Shown here: positions 36,559 through 45,360 of the stretch, in pieces
How the letters are laid out: each line of letters opens with the position of its first letter
Position numbering within the stretch: position 1 is the first letter of the stretch
Assembly: GCA_036675035.1 (NCBI GenBank)
Contig: JAKFFO010000227.1
Span: 1 to 57,701 of the forward strand
Reading direction: 5' to 3'
Length of the DNA stretch: 57,701 bases
From: MESE01 sp036675035
GTDB lineage: Bacteria; Pseudomonadota; Gammaproteobacteria; Burkholderiales; Burkholderiaceae_D
The notes under the pieces: generated by a model
Told to the model about the DNA's origin: nothing
What the model saw: only the letters and a program-made list of their open reading frames with translations
The model's database searches: none
Translations under genes and position numbers: made by a program

Positions 36559-36929
36559 GCAAGAGAATCCTGATTGCCGACGACGAGCCGAATATCGTGG
36601 TCTCGCTTGAATTCCTGATGAAGCGCGAAGGATTCGATGTGGCGGTGGCGGTGGACGGCGAAGCGGCACTCGAATCAATGGCAGTAGAAATGCCGGATCT
36701 GATCCTGCTCGACGTGATGCTGCCCAAAAAGGACGGCTTCGAAGTATGCCAGCAGATACGCGCCAACCCCGACTGGCAGGCAGTCAAGATCATCATGCTG
36801 ACCGCCAAGGGGCGGGACACTGAGATCGCCAAGGGCTTGGGCCTCGGTGCCGATGCCTACATAACCAAACCATTCTCGATCAAGGACCTGGCAAGCCAGA
36901 TCAAGCGGCTCCTTGACCTGTCTCGATGA
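36555..36929 (+). CDS. single-domain response regulator
   Basis: A 124-residue receiver domain without an output domain. It has the acidic pair D9/D10, the phospho-accepting D53 (LLDVMLP), T83 and K105 (ITKPF), so it should be competent for phosphorylation. Start and stop overlap both neighbours by four bases (ATGA on each side), which implies tight translational coupling with the kinase and with the exonuclease-fused receptor. The upstream kinase is the probable phosphodonor. Since it lacks a DNA-binding part it must act by protein contact, possibly on the next two gene products. Confidence 0.93.
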   Translation: MSKRILIADDEPNIVVSLEFLMKREGFDVAVAVDGEAALESMAVEMPDLILLDVMLPKKDGFEVCQQIRANPDWQAVKIIMLTAKGRDTEIAKGLGLGADAYITKPFSIKDLASQIKRLLDLSR

Positions 36930-39127
36930 CCGGCAAGCCACCATTCCCGCTCGCGCTGGCTGCACTCTACGGATTGCTGGGCGGCCTTGCCGCGCTCTTC
37001 TGTTTCGCAATCGGGGCGACTCTCGATCCAAATGAAAAACGCATGGCCCTGCAGATGCTGAGCCAGCATGCCGGCATGTCAATATTCCTTCTGCTGCTCG
37101 TGATGCTGCTGCTCGGCGTGATATTCGAGAAGGTCTACCGCCGCTACGTCACGCTACCAGGCAAACTGAGCGAGCAGTTGCTGGTCATGCTTAAGGCCAA
37201 TCGCGCCTTGCGCTTGCCGGCAGAAGGCGCTCCCGAAATGCGCAGCCTGGTCGCCGCCATCAATGCACTGGCTGAACAACGCGATGATTTGCAACGCGAT
37301 GTGCTGGCCCGGATTCGCGAAGCGCAAGAATCGCTCGAGGCGGAAAAAAATCGGCTCGCGGCGCTGATGTCGGACCTCTCGCAAAGCGTGATCGTGTGCA
37401 ATCCGGACGGCCGTATTCTGCTCTACAACAACCGCGCGCGCCAATTGTTGGACACGCTGGGAGATGACCCACAAAGAAACTCCGGCAGCGCGCTGATCGG
37501 CCTTGGGCGCTCGATCTTCGCAATCATGGAGCGAAGCCTGATCAATCATGCATTGGACAAGATCCATCACCAGATCCAGCGTGACATTGCACAGCCGGTC
37601 GCTAATTTCGTCACCAGCCTTGGCACACAGTTGATACGAGTGCAGATGACACCGGTGCTGGGGCCGCCGCCGAAGGAAGGACATGTCGGAGCGCAGACCG
37701 ATCAAGCCACGACCTCGACTGAACGTTCGATCGGCGGCTTTGTGCTGATTCTCGACAATATCACCCGGACCTTTGAAATTGAGAGCCGGCGCGACCTGAT
37801 GCTGCAGTCTTTTACAGAAGGCGGACGTGCGTCACTTGCCAATATCCGTGCCGCATTGGAGAACATGCTCATGTATCCCGACATGGAAGCGAATCAACGC
37901 GACCGCTTCATCGATGTCATGCGCGAAGAAGTCGGCGCAATGGGCAAGCGTCTCGACCGTGCGGCCACCGAGTTTTCGGATGCTCTCAAGATGCGTTGGC
38001 CGCTTGAAGAAATGCGCGGCACCGATCTTGTGCACGCAGCTCGCAAGTATATCGAACGCCATCTTGGGCTACCGACGAAATCCGAAGAGATCGACGACGA
38101 AATCTGGATCAGGACCGACAGTTTTTCGCTGCTGCAGGCGCTGGCGTATGTCAGCACTCGTCTCAAGGAAGAGTTCAAGGTGCGCGAGGTACGCTTCCGT
38201 CTTGCGCGGGACGGACGGCTCGCGCATCTCGACCTGGTCTGGACCGGCACCGTAATCGGGACCGAAACACTGATGGCCTGGGAACTGGAACCCATGCGCG
38301 TCGGCAATGAAAGTAGTCCGCTGACCCTGCGCGATGTGGTGGAGCGGCACGGCGGCGAACTCTGGTTCCAGCGCGACAAACCGAGTCACCGCTCCTTCTT
38401 CCGTATACTGCTGCCGATAGCGGTCGCGCCGGACGCCATGGCGCCGCTTGCGAGGCACGGCGCAAGTCGTCCGGAATATTACGACTTCAACCTGTTTCGC
38501 CAGACCGAGCAGACCCGCGCGCTCGAAGATCGGCTGCTGACCGATTTGACCTACACCGTCTTCGATACCGAGACTACCGGGCTGGAGCCGTCCGCCGGCG
38601 ATGAAATTATCCAGATCGGCGCCACCCGTATCGTCAACGGGCGCTTGCTGCGAAACGAAAGTTATGAGCAACTGGTCGATCCGCAGCGGCCGATAGCGCC
38701 GGCATCACTACGCATTCATGGCCTCACCAGCGCCATGCTGCACAATCAGCCGGTAATCGACCAGGTACTGCCCGGTTTTCATGCGTTTTGCGAAGACACC
38801 GTGCTGGTTGCGCACAATGCTGCGTTCGACATGCGTTTCCTGCAAATGAAGGAACAATCAAGCGGTATCGTTTTCCAGCATCCGGTACTGGATACCCTGT
38901 TGCTGTCCGCGGTGATTCATCCCAATCAGGACTCGCACAGACTTGAGGCGATTGCCGAACGGCTGGGTGTCAATATCATCGGGCGACATACGGCGCTGGG
39001 CGACGCCATCGTGACCGGCGAGGTATTCCTCAAGATGATCCCATTGCTGGCCGAACAGGGTATTCGGACATTGCACGACGCGCGCAAGGCATGCGAACAG
39101 ACTTATTATGCCAAGGTCCGATACTAG
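36926..39127 (+). CDS. membrane receptor with degenerate histidine-kinase module fused to a DnaQ-family exonuclease
   Basis: A 733-residue fusion. Two membrane helices (about 10-31 and 51-68) enclose a very short periplasmic loop. A HAMP-like/coiled stretch (70-145) and a PAS-like region (148-285) follow. A kinase-like region has the DHp position as SFTEGGRASLANIR (295-308), with no histidine, and an ATPase-like fold (396-500) lacking recognisable DxGxG and GxGxG boxes. Residues 542-720 are a complete DEDDh exonuclease: Exo I FDTET (D547, E549), Exo II AHNAAFD (D635) and Exo III HTALGD (H688, D693). The kinase part should be inactive for phosphorylation and the nuclease active. The substrate is unknown. 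Confidence 0.9.
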   Translation: MTGKPPFPLALAALYGLLGGLAALFCFAIGATLDPNEKRMALQMLSQHAGMSIFLLLLVMLLLGVIFEKVYRRYVTLPGKLSEQLLVMLKANRALRLPAEGAPEMRSLVAAINALAEQRDDLQRDVLARIREAQESLEAEKNRLAALMSDLSQSVIVCNPDGRILLYNNRARQLLDTLGDDPQRNSGSALIGLGRSIFAIMERSLINHALDKIHHQIQRDIAQPVANFVTSLGTQLIRVQMTPVLGPPPKEGHVGAQTDQATTSTERSIGGFVLILDNITRTFEIESRRDLMLQSFTEGGRASLANIRAALENMLMYPDMEANQRDRFIDVMREEVGAMGKRLDRAATEFSDALKMRWPLEEMRGTDLVHAARKYIERHLGLPTKSEEIDDEIWIRTDSFSLLQALAYVSTRLKEEFKVREVRFRLARDGRLAHLDLVWTGTVIGTETLMAWELEPMRVGNESSPLTLRDVVERHGGELWFQRDKPSHRSFFRILLPIAVAPDAMAPLARHGASRPEYYDFNLFRQTEQTRALEDRLLTDLTYTVFDTETTGLEPSAGDEIIQIGATRIVNGRLLRNESYEQLVDPQRPIAPASLRIHGLTSAMLHNQPVIDQVLPGFHAFCEDTVLVAHNAAFDMRFLQMKEQSSGIVFQHPVLDTLLLSAVIHPNQDSHRLEAIAERLGVNIIGRHTALGDAIVTGEVFLKMIPLLAEQGIRTLHDARKACEQTYYAKVRY

Positions 39128-39134
39128 GAGCCGT

Positions 39135-40592
39135 ATGGAACAGCAACTGCATCAGCCGCTTCAGGCCGAATATCAAACGATGCATAGCCCTCTTTCCAGC
39201 ATCATCCGTCGCGCGCCGGTAAGCGTAGCGCCGCAAATAAGTGTACAGGCGGCGTTGCAGATCATGGAGCAGGATCGGATCGGCTCAGTCGTAATAGCGG
39301 AACCCGAAACGCAAATCCCGCTCGGCATATTCACGTTGCAGGACCTGCTGCGGCGCATTGCTGTGTTCAATGGCGATCTGGACCAGCCGATTGCCAATGT
39401 GATGACACGCAAGCTGATCACGCTTGAACCAGGCGCAACCGCATATCAGGCCGCGCTCACGATGGCGCGCCATGGCCTGCGTCACATTCTGGTGGTCGAT
39501 ACTCAAGGGCGGCTGGTCGGCATCGTGTCACAAAACGATCTATTTTCACTGCAACGTATCGGGATCAAAGAGATCAGCAACGAAATCGCAGCGGCCGGGA
39601 ACATGGATACGCTGATCCACGCTGCACGCGACACGCGCCAGCTGGCTGACAGCATGCTGGCCCAGGGTATCGGTGCCGAACAGCTGACGCACTTCATTTC
39701 AACGCTGAATGATTTGCTTACGTTGCGCATCATTGAACTGACGCGTTCCGAATTCGAGCTGCCTGCCGTGAAGTGGTGCTGGATCGCCCTTGGCTCCGAA
39801 GGGCGATTTGAGCAGGCGTTTACCACGGATCAGGATAACGGAATCGCGTTTGAAGCACGCGACGAAGACGCAGAGCGCACGCGCCAGCAATTCCTGCCAT
39901 TTGCGCAGGAGGTGAACCGCAAATTGGACGCCTGCGGTTTTTCTTTATGCAAGGGCAAAATCATGGCGGGCAACCCGATGTGGTGCTTGTCGTACGCCGA
40001 ATGGCAACGGAAATTTCGCCGCTGGATCGAGACGCCGGAACCGGCCGCGTTACTCTTTGCATCGATTTTTTTCGACTTCCGATCGCTGTACGGTGATCAC
40101 CAGCTGGCTTCCACCTTGCGCACATGGTTGCTTGATGCATGCAGAGACAATTCCCTGTTCCTGCAGCAGATGGCGGAAAACGCACTGCTGATTCGACCAC
40201 CACTTGGTGTTCTTCGTGACTTCAGAGTTGAAAAATCGGGAGAATTTCCGCACACCATCGATCTGAAAATGGGCGGGTTATGGCCATTCGTAAACACCGC
40301 AAGAATCCTCGCACTGACATATGGTGTGCCGGAAACCAATACGGTGCGACGACTGCAAGCCGTAGCAGCACGGATGCCTTTCGCGCCTGGCAAAATTGCC
40401 GCCTACGTCGATAGTTTCTATTTCATCCAGCGATTGCGGCTGCGTCATCAGCATGACCTGCGGGGAATAACTGCCGGAGCCAATCGAATCGATCCCGATA
40501 CGCTGAACCCGCTTGATCGCCGCATTCTAAGGGAAGCATTCAAGCAGGCGCGCCTTCTGCAGAACCGCCTGCAGTTGGAATACCAGCTTTGA
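39135..40592 (+). CDS. CBS-pair/DUF294 putative nucleotidyltransferase
   Basis: A 485-residue soluble protein from the ATG at 39135 (AGGAG four bases upstream). Two CBS domains (about 20-75 and 85-140), which usually sense adenine nucleotides, precede a helical linker. A DUF294 nucleotidyltransferase-like domain follows with GSEGRFEQ (220-227) and TDQDNG (231-236), then the DUF294_C helical domain. The fold relates to the GlnD uridylyltransferase head. In Pseudomonas, as I recall, a DnaQ-like nuclease gene and a DUF294 gene sit beside an actP-type acetate symporter. The same pairing here strengthens the operon's link to carboxylate use. Confidence 0.88.
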   Translation: MEQQLHQPLQAEYQTMHSPLSSIIRRAPVSVAPQISVQAALQIMEQDRIGSVVIAEPETQIPLGIFTLQDLLRRIAVFNGDLDQPIANVMTRKLITLEPGATAYQAALTMARHGLRHILVVDTQGRLVGIVSQNDLFSLQRIGIKEISNEIAAAGNMDTLIHAARDTRQLADSMLAQGIGAEQLTHFISTLNDLLTLRIIELTRSEFELPAVKWCWIALGSEGRFEQAFTTDQDNGIAFEARDEDAERTRQQFLPFAQEVNRKLDACGFSLCKGKIMAGNPMWCLSYAEWQRKFRRWIETPEPAALLFASIFFDFRSLYGDHQLASTLRTWLLDACRDNSLFLQQMAENALLIRPPLGVLRDFRVEKSGEFPHTIDLKMGGLWPFVNTARILALTYGVPETNTVRRLQAVAARMPFAPGKIAAYVDSFYFIQRLRLRHQHDLRGITAGANRIDPDTLNPLDRRILREAFKQARLLQNRLQLEYQL

Positions 40593-40635
40593 CTACGATA
40601 CAGAAATCGAAATTGGTCAAAATGCGGTTTTCCAT

Positions 40636-40670
40636 TAAAAAACCCGCGTCAGCCATGCTGGACGCGGGTT
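40636..40670 (-). terminator. intrinsic terminator of gltA
   Basis: AACCCGCGTC (40641-40650) pairs with GACGCGGGTT (40661-40670), with an inner AGC/GCT extension. On the minus strand the stem is followed by TTTTAAT, as expected for a gltA terminator about 65 bases beyond its stop. Confidence 0.85.
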
Positions 40671-40679
40671 GCGAAACTA

Positions 40680-40719
40680 CTGACGGGATATCGATGCGGC
40701 CACATGGCCGCTCCGTCAG
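40680..40719. repeat. nested inverted repeats after the CBS-nucleotidyltransferase gene
   Basis: An outer pair CTGACGG/CCGTCAG (40680-40686, 40713-40719) encloses an inner GCGGCC-ACAT-GGCCGC hairpin (40696-40711). On the plus strand a run of T's (GTTTTTAA) begins about ten bases later, so it may terminate the signalling operon. It lies directly beside the gltA terminator. Confidence 0.5.
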
Positions 40720-40735
40720 GTGATGCCGTTTTTAA

Positions 40736-42043
40736 TTATTTACCGCGTTTAGCCAGCGGAGGTACATCACGCGGTTCCGCGCCGATGAACAGTTGACGCG
40801 GACGGCCGATCTTTTGTTCAGGATCGGAAATCATTTCGTTCCATTGCGCGATCCAGCCGATGGTACGCGCCATAGCGAAGATTCCGGTAAAGAGAGAAAC
40901 CGGGATGCCAAGCGCGGATTGCACGATGCCTGAATAGAAATCGACGTTCGGATAGAGCTTGCGCGACACGAAATATTCGTCTTCCAGCGCCACTTTTTCA
41001 AGCGCCATCGCCAGTTTGAACAGCGGATCGTTCTCGAGACCGAGTTCGTTCAAGACTTCATAGCAGGTTTCACGCATCAATTTGGCGCGCGGATCGTAAT
41101 TCTTGTACACGCGATGGCCAAAGCCCATCAGCTTGACGCCGGAATTCTTGTCTTTGACCTGCTTGACGAATTCGCCGATCTTGTCGACCGAACCGATTTC
41201 CTTCAGCATGTTCAGCGCCGCTTCGTTTGCGCCGCCATGTGCCGGGCCCCACAGGCAGGCAATGCCCGCAGCGATACAGGCGAACGGATTGGCGCCGCTT
41301 GAGCCGGACAGTCTTACGGTGGAAGTCGATGCATTCTGTTCATGATCGGCATGCAGGATCAAAATGCGGTCGAGCGCACGTACCAGCACATCATTGACCT
41401 TGTATTCCTCGCACGGGGTCGAAAACATCATGCGCATGAAGTTGGCGCTGTAGGACAGATCATTGCGTGGATAGACGAACGGCTGCCCCATCGAATACTT
41501 GTAAGACATGGCGACCAGCGTCGGCATTTTTGCGATCAATCGAATCGCCGATACTTCGCGATGATGCGGATCGTTGATGTCGAGCGAATCGTGATAGAAG
41601 GAAGCCAGGGCGCCGACGGTGCCGACCAGAACCGACATCGGATGCGCATCGCGACGGAACCCGCGGAAGAAAAACTGCATCTGTTCGTGCACCATCGTGT
41701 GCTTGGTGACAGTGTCGACAAATTTCGTTTTCTGCTGCGCGTCCGGCAACTCACCGTTCAATAACAGGTAGCAGGTCTCAAGGAAGTCGCAGTTGACGGC
41801 CAACTGCTCGATCGGATAGCCGCGATAAAGAAGCTCGCCCTTGTCGCCATCGATATAGGTGATCGACGAATTACAAGCCGCTGTCGACATGAAGCCAGGA
41901 TCATAGGTGAATTTCCCGGTCGTACCATACAGCTTGCGAATGTCGATTACATCGGGACCGATCGTGCCCTTGTAAATCGGAAAATCGATCGAGGGAGAAC
42001 CGTCGGAAAACGACATCGTGGCTTTTGTATCAGAGTTGGTCAT
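40736..42043 (-). CDS. gltA: citrate synthase
   Basis: GltA condenses acetyl-CoA and oxaloacetate to citrate. The 435-residue protein is the hexameric Gram-negative type, with the N-terminal beta domain (GDKGELLYRGYPIEQLA) and the catalytic segments LHADHEQNASTST and MGFGHRVYKNYDPRA. AGGAAG precedes the ATG at 42043. It is the last gene of the sdhCDAB-sdhE-gltA run on the minus strand, with a clear terminator downstream. Confidence 0.97.
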   Translation of the reverse strand: MTNSDTKATMSFSDGSPSIDFPIYKGTIGPDVIDIRKLYGTTGKFTYDPGFMSTAACNSSITYIDGDKGELLYRGYPIEQLAVNCDFLETCYLLLNGELPDAQQKTKFVDTVTKHTMVHEQMQFFFRGFRRDAHPMSVLVGTVGALASFYHDSLDINDPHHREVSAIRLIAKMPTLVAMSYKYSMGQPFVYPRNDLSYSANFMRMMFSTPCEEYKVNDVLVRALDRILILHADHEQNASTSTVRLSGSSGANPFACIAAGIACLWGPAHGGANEAALNMLKEIGSVDKIGEFVKQVKDKNSGVKLMGFGHRVYKNYDPRAKLMRETCYEVLNELGLENDPLFKLAMALEKVALEDEYFVSRKLYPNVDFYSGIVQSALGIPVSLFTGIFAMARTIGWIAQWNEMISDPEQKIGRPRQLFIGAEPRDVPPLAKRGK

Positions 42044-42120
42044 GGCTCTTCCTTCTTGAGAACGGTGAGACGATAAATAAAATTCAACAATGAAAGTCTA
42101 AACTTCTTTGACAATCGGTG

Positions 42121-42390
42121 TCACGGATTGCGCAAGCGCGATAACAGGGAGTGCACATGGGGCAGATCCACCTCCCCTTGCGGCTGCTTGCGGGCAAGCA
42201 GCAAATCCATTAAGTCGTTGTCCGACAGGTCCAGCAGCCGGGTCAAGGCATCAACATCGTTATCGGACAGCGTTGATTCATGCTGATCAAGAAAACGCGT
42301 CAGGATCAAATCATTTTCCAGCAACCCTCGACGGCTGCGCCAGCGCAACCGTGCACGCTTGATCGGATCGTTCTGGTGAGCATCAGACAT
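42121..42390 (-). CDS. sdhE: FAD assembly factor SdhE
   Basis: SdhE promotes covalent attachment of FAD to SdhA. The 89-residue protein has the hallmark RGxxE motif (SRRGLLENDLIL) and the acidic pattern LLDLSDNDLMDLLL. It lies between sdhB and gltA, as in other proteobacteria. A terminator-like hairpin in the 100-base gap after sdhB may lower its expression relative to sdhCDAB. Confidence 0.94.
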   Translation of the reverse strand: MSDAHQNDPIKRARLRWRSRRGLLENDLILTRFLDQHESTLSDNDVDALTRLLDLSDNDLMDLLLARKQPQGEVDLPHVHSLLSRLRNP

Positions 42391-42463
42391 GGATTTTCAT
42401 TCACAATCGTTTCGTGCAGCTTGCCGGCAGCTGCATGCAAGCCAAAAGAAACACGGCAAAAAC

Positions 42464-42490
42464 AATCTGCCGCCGCCATCGAGGCAGATT
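42464..42490 (-). terminator. terminator or attenuator between sdhB and sdhE
   Basis: AATCTGCC (42464-42471) pairs with GGCAGATT (42483-42490) around an 11-base loop right after the sdhB stop. On the minus strand the stem is followed by GTTTTTGC. Because sdhE and gltA continue in the same direction, it may act as a partial terminator. Confidence 0.6.
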
Positions 42491-43201
42491 TTATACCGCG
42501 CGGCGAACCATCAATTCCTTGATCTTGCCGATTGCCTTGTTGGGATTCAAACCCTTTGGGCAAACATCGACGCAATTCATGATCGAATGGCAGCGGAAAA
42601 GACGATATGGATCTTCCAGATTGTCCAGCCGCTCGCCGGTCGCCTCATCACGGCTATCGGCAATAAAGCGGTATGCCTGCAGCAAGCCGGCCGGGCCCAC
42701 GAATTTATCGGGATTCCACCAGAACGACGGGCACGATGTCGAACAGCATGCGCACAGAATGCACTCGTACAAACCATCCAGCTCTTCGCGCTCGGCCGGC
42801 ATTTGCAGACGCTCTTTTTCCGGTGGCATCGAATTGTTTATAAGGAACGGCTTGATCGAATGGTATTGCTTGAAGAACTGCGTCATGTCCACGATCAGGT
42901 CGCGAATCACCGGCAAGCCGGGCAACGGACGCAGCACAATCGGTTCCTTCAGCTCGTTCAGGTTGGTGGTGCACGCCAGTCCGTTCTTGCCATTGATGTT
43001 CATCGCATCGGAACCGCATACGCCCTCACGGCAGGAGCGGCGCAATGCGAGCGAATCATCGACATCGGACTTGATGCGCTGCAGTGCGTCCAGCAGCATC
43101 TTGTCGGTATCCTGCAGTTCGACGGTCAAGTCCTGCATGTAAGGCTTGGCATCCTTGTCCGGATCGTAGCGGTAGATTTGAAATTTCAAAATACGTGGCA
43201 T
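42491..43201 (-). CDS. sdhB: succinate dehydrogenase iron-sulphur subunit
   Basis: SdhB carries the three Fe-S clusters that pass electrons from FAD to ubiquinone. The 236-residue protein has the [2Fe-2S] ligands in CREGVCGSDAM, with a further Cys in LACTTN. The two ferredoxin-like motifs are CILCACCSTSCPS and CHSIMNCVDVCPKGL. Length and spacing are normal. It starts 12 bases after sdhA. Confidence 0.97.
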   Translation of the reverse strand: MPRILKFQIYRYDPDKDAKPYMQDLTVELQDTDKMLLDALQRIKSDVDDSLALRRSCREGVCGSDAMNINGKNGLACTTNLNELKEPIVLRPLPGLPVIRDLIVDMTQFFKQYHSIKPFLINNSMPPEKERLQMPAEREELDGLYECILCACCSTSCPSFWWNPDKFVGPAGLLQAYRFIADSRDEATGERLDNLEDPYRLFRCHSIMNCVDVCPKGLNPNKAIGKIKELMVRRAV

Positions 43202-43213
43202 GAGTTGATCTCG

Positions 43214-44992
43214 TTAGAAAGTACGGGCTTTAGGCGGGAAGGTTTCCACTGTCAATGGCTTGGTGATCACCGGCTTGTATTCCAGGCGGTTGCCTTCGGA
43301 AAACCACAGCGTATGCTTCATCCAGTTTTCATCGTCGCGCTTCTCATAGTCGCGATGTGCATGCGCACCGCGCGATTCCTTGCGCGCCACAGCGGACGTA
43401 ATGGTCGCCTTCGCGGTCTCGATCAGATTGTCGAGCTCCAGCGCCTCTACGCGAGCCGTGTTGAAAACCTTCGACTTGTCCTTGAACGACACGTGCTTGC
43501 GACGCTCATCGAGCTCCATGATGGCTTTATAGCCGGCTTGCAGCAATTCATCGGTACGGAACACGCCGCAATATTTCTGCATTGCTGCGCGGATATCATT
43601 GGCCACGGTCTGCACGCGCTCGGTGCCCGTGCTCGCCTCCAGCCTGGCCATGCGCGCCATCGCATAATCTGCTGCATCTGCCGGCAATGGTTTGTGGCTC
43701 TTCGCCTTCAGGTTGCTTTCCACGATGTGGTTGCCGGCCGCGCGACCGAAGACCAGCAGATCGAGCAGCGAATTGGTGCCCAGGCGATTGGCGCCATGCA
43801 CCGATACGCAGGAACATTCTCCGATCGCATACATGCCATTGACTATCGCATTTGGATTGCCATCCTTGGGCGCCACGACCTGGCCGTAGATATTGGTCGG
43901 GATGCCGCCCATCTGATAGTGAATCGTCGGTACGACCGGAATCGGTTCCTTGGTCGCATCCACGTTGGCAAATTTGTGGCCGATTTCCAGAATCGACGGC
44001 AAGCGCTTCTGGATCGTGTCGGCACCGATGTGCCGCAGATCCAGCAGCACGTGATCCTTGTTCGGACCACAGCCGCGGCCTTCCTTGATTTCCTGGTCCA
44101 TCGAACGCGACACGAAGTCGCGCGGCGCCAGGTCTTTCAGCGTCGGCGCATAACGTTCCATGAAACGTTCGCCATTGCTGTTGATCAGAATCCCGCCCTC
44201 GCCGCGCACGCCTTCGGTAATCAGTACGCCGGCACCCGATACGCCGGTCGGATGGAACTGCCAGAACTCCATGTCTTCCAGCGGCAGGCCGGCGCGCGCC
44301 ACCATGCCAAGTCCGTCACCGGTATTGATGAAGGCATTGGTCGAAGCGGCGAAAATGCGCCCTGCACCGCCGGTCGCGAATATCGTAGTCTTGGCTTCGA
44401 GAATCATCGACTCGCCGGTTTCCATCTCCAGTGCGACCACGCCGACCACATCGCCATCCGCGTCGCGAATGAGATCGATCGCCATCCACTCAACGAAGAA
44501 ATGCGTCTTGGCACGCACGTTGCGCTGGTACAGCGTATGCAGCATCGCATGACCGGTACGGTCCGCTGCGGCGCACGCGCGCTGTACCGGTTTTTCACCG
44601 AAATTGGCAGTGTGGCCGCCGAACGGGCGCTGATAGATGGTGCCGTCCGAATTGCGGTCGAACGGCATGCCGAAGTGTTCGAGTTCGTACACGACTTTCG
44701 GTGCTTCACGGCACATGAATTCAATTGCGTCCTGGTCGCCCAGGTAATCGCCGCCCTTGACGGTATCGAACATATGCCAATACCAGCTGTCTTCGGACAT
44801 GTTACCGAGCGAAGCGCCGATACCGCCTTGCGCTGCAACCGTATGCGAACGGGTCGGGAATACCTTGGACAATACCGCGACGTTCAATCCTGCCTCGGCC
44901 AACTGCAGAGAGGCGCGCATGCCGGAACCGCCGGCCCCTACGATTACCGCGTCAAAGCGTCGGGAAGGAATTGTTGATTTGATTGCTGCCAC
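43214..44992 (-). CDS. sdhA: succinate dehydrogenase flavoprotein subunit
   Basis: SdhA oxidises succinate to fumarate with covalently bound FAD. Starting at the GTG at 44992 the protein has 592 residues. The FAD motif is IVGAGGSGMRA, the flavinylated H50 lies in TRSHTVAAQGG, and the active-site stretches include HPTGVSGAGVLITEG. The GTG is chosen because it lies two bases after the sdhD stop and has GGAGAG upstream. Longer readings would run through sdhD. The unusual start is typical of tightly coupled sdh operons. Confidence 0.96.
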   Translation of the reverse strand: MAAIKSTIPSRRFDAVIVGAGGSGMRASLQLAEAGLNVAVLSKVFPTRSHTVAAQGGIGASLGNMSEDSWYWHMFDTVKGGDYLGDQDAIEFMCREAPKVVYELEHFGMPFDRNSDGTIYQRPFGGHTANFGEKPVQRACAAADRTGHAMLHTLYQRNVRAKTHFFVEWMAIDLIRDADGDVVGVVALEMETGESMILEAKTTIFATGGAGRIFAASTNAFINTGDGLGMVARAGLPLEDMEFWQFHPTGVSGAGVLITEGVRGEGGILINSNGERFMERYAPTLKDLAPRDFVSRSMDQEIKEGRGCGPNKDHVLLDLRHIGADTIQKRLPSILEIGHKFANVDATKEPIPVVPTIHYQMGGIPTNIYGQVVAPKDGNPNAIVNGMYAIGECSCVSVHGANRLGTNSLLDLLVFGRAAGNHIVESNLKAKSHKPLPADAADYAMARMARLEASTGTERVQTVANDIRAAMQKYCGVFRTDELLQAGYKAIMELDERRKHVSFKDKSKVFNTARVEALELDNLIETAKATITSAVARKESRGAHAHRDYEKRDDENWMKHTLWFSEGNRLEYKPVITKPLTVETFPPKARTF

Positions 44993-44994
44993 GA

Positions 44995-45360
44995 TTATGC
45001 TCTCCAGAGGATCTGCGCCGCCCATCCGGCGCAACCGATCAGCCACAACGCTGTGGCAACTTGCAGTCCAAGACGAAGGGATACCGGCTTTACGTAATCC
45101 ATCCAGATATCCCGCATGCCGACCCAGACATGATAGAACAATGCAATGAAGGTAACGAAAGTGGCGATCTTGAACCACTGCTGGGCAAACATTCCGGCCC
45201 AGCCTTCATAACTGAAATTATTGCCGGCCAAAAAGGCAACCAGCAGAATAACCGTGTAGAGCGCCATCACGATGGCGGTGACTCTCTGAGCGAGCCAATC
45301 CTTGAGTCCGTAGTGCGCGCCGACGACCAGGCGCCGCGGTCCGATATTGTTATTTGCCAT
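44995..45360 (-). CDS. sdhD: succinate dehydrogenase membrane anchor subunit
   Basis: SdhD is one of the two membrane anchors binding heme b and ubiquinone. The 121-residue protein has three hydrophobic helices and the conserved LFYHVWVGMRDIWMDYVKP near the middle, which includes the heme-ligand region. Its ATG directly abuts the sdhC stop. The assignment follows from topology and operon order. Confidence 0.93.
   Translation of the reverse strand: MANNNIGPRRLVVGAHYGLKDWLAQRVTAIVMALYTVILLVAFLAGNNFSYEGWAGMFAQQWFKIATFVTFIALFYHVWVGMRDIWMDYVKPVSLRLGLQVATALWLIGCAGWAAQILWRA

Noticed and set aside
42389..44977. Open frame of 862 codons on the plus strand across sdhB and sdhA
   Set aside because: It is antisense to sdhA/sdhB, whose proteins and motifs are complete. 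Long antisense frames are common in GC-biased genes, and the product has no recognisable domain.
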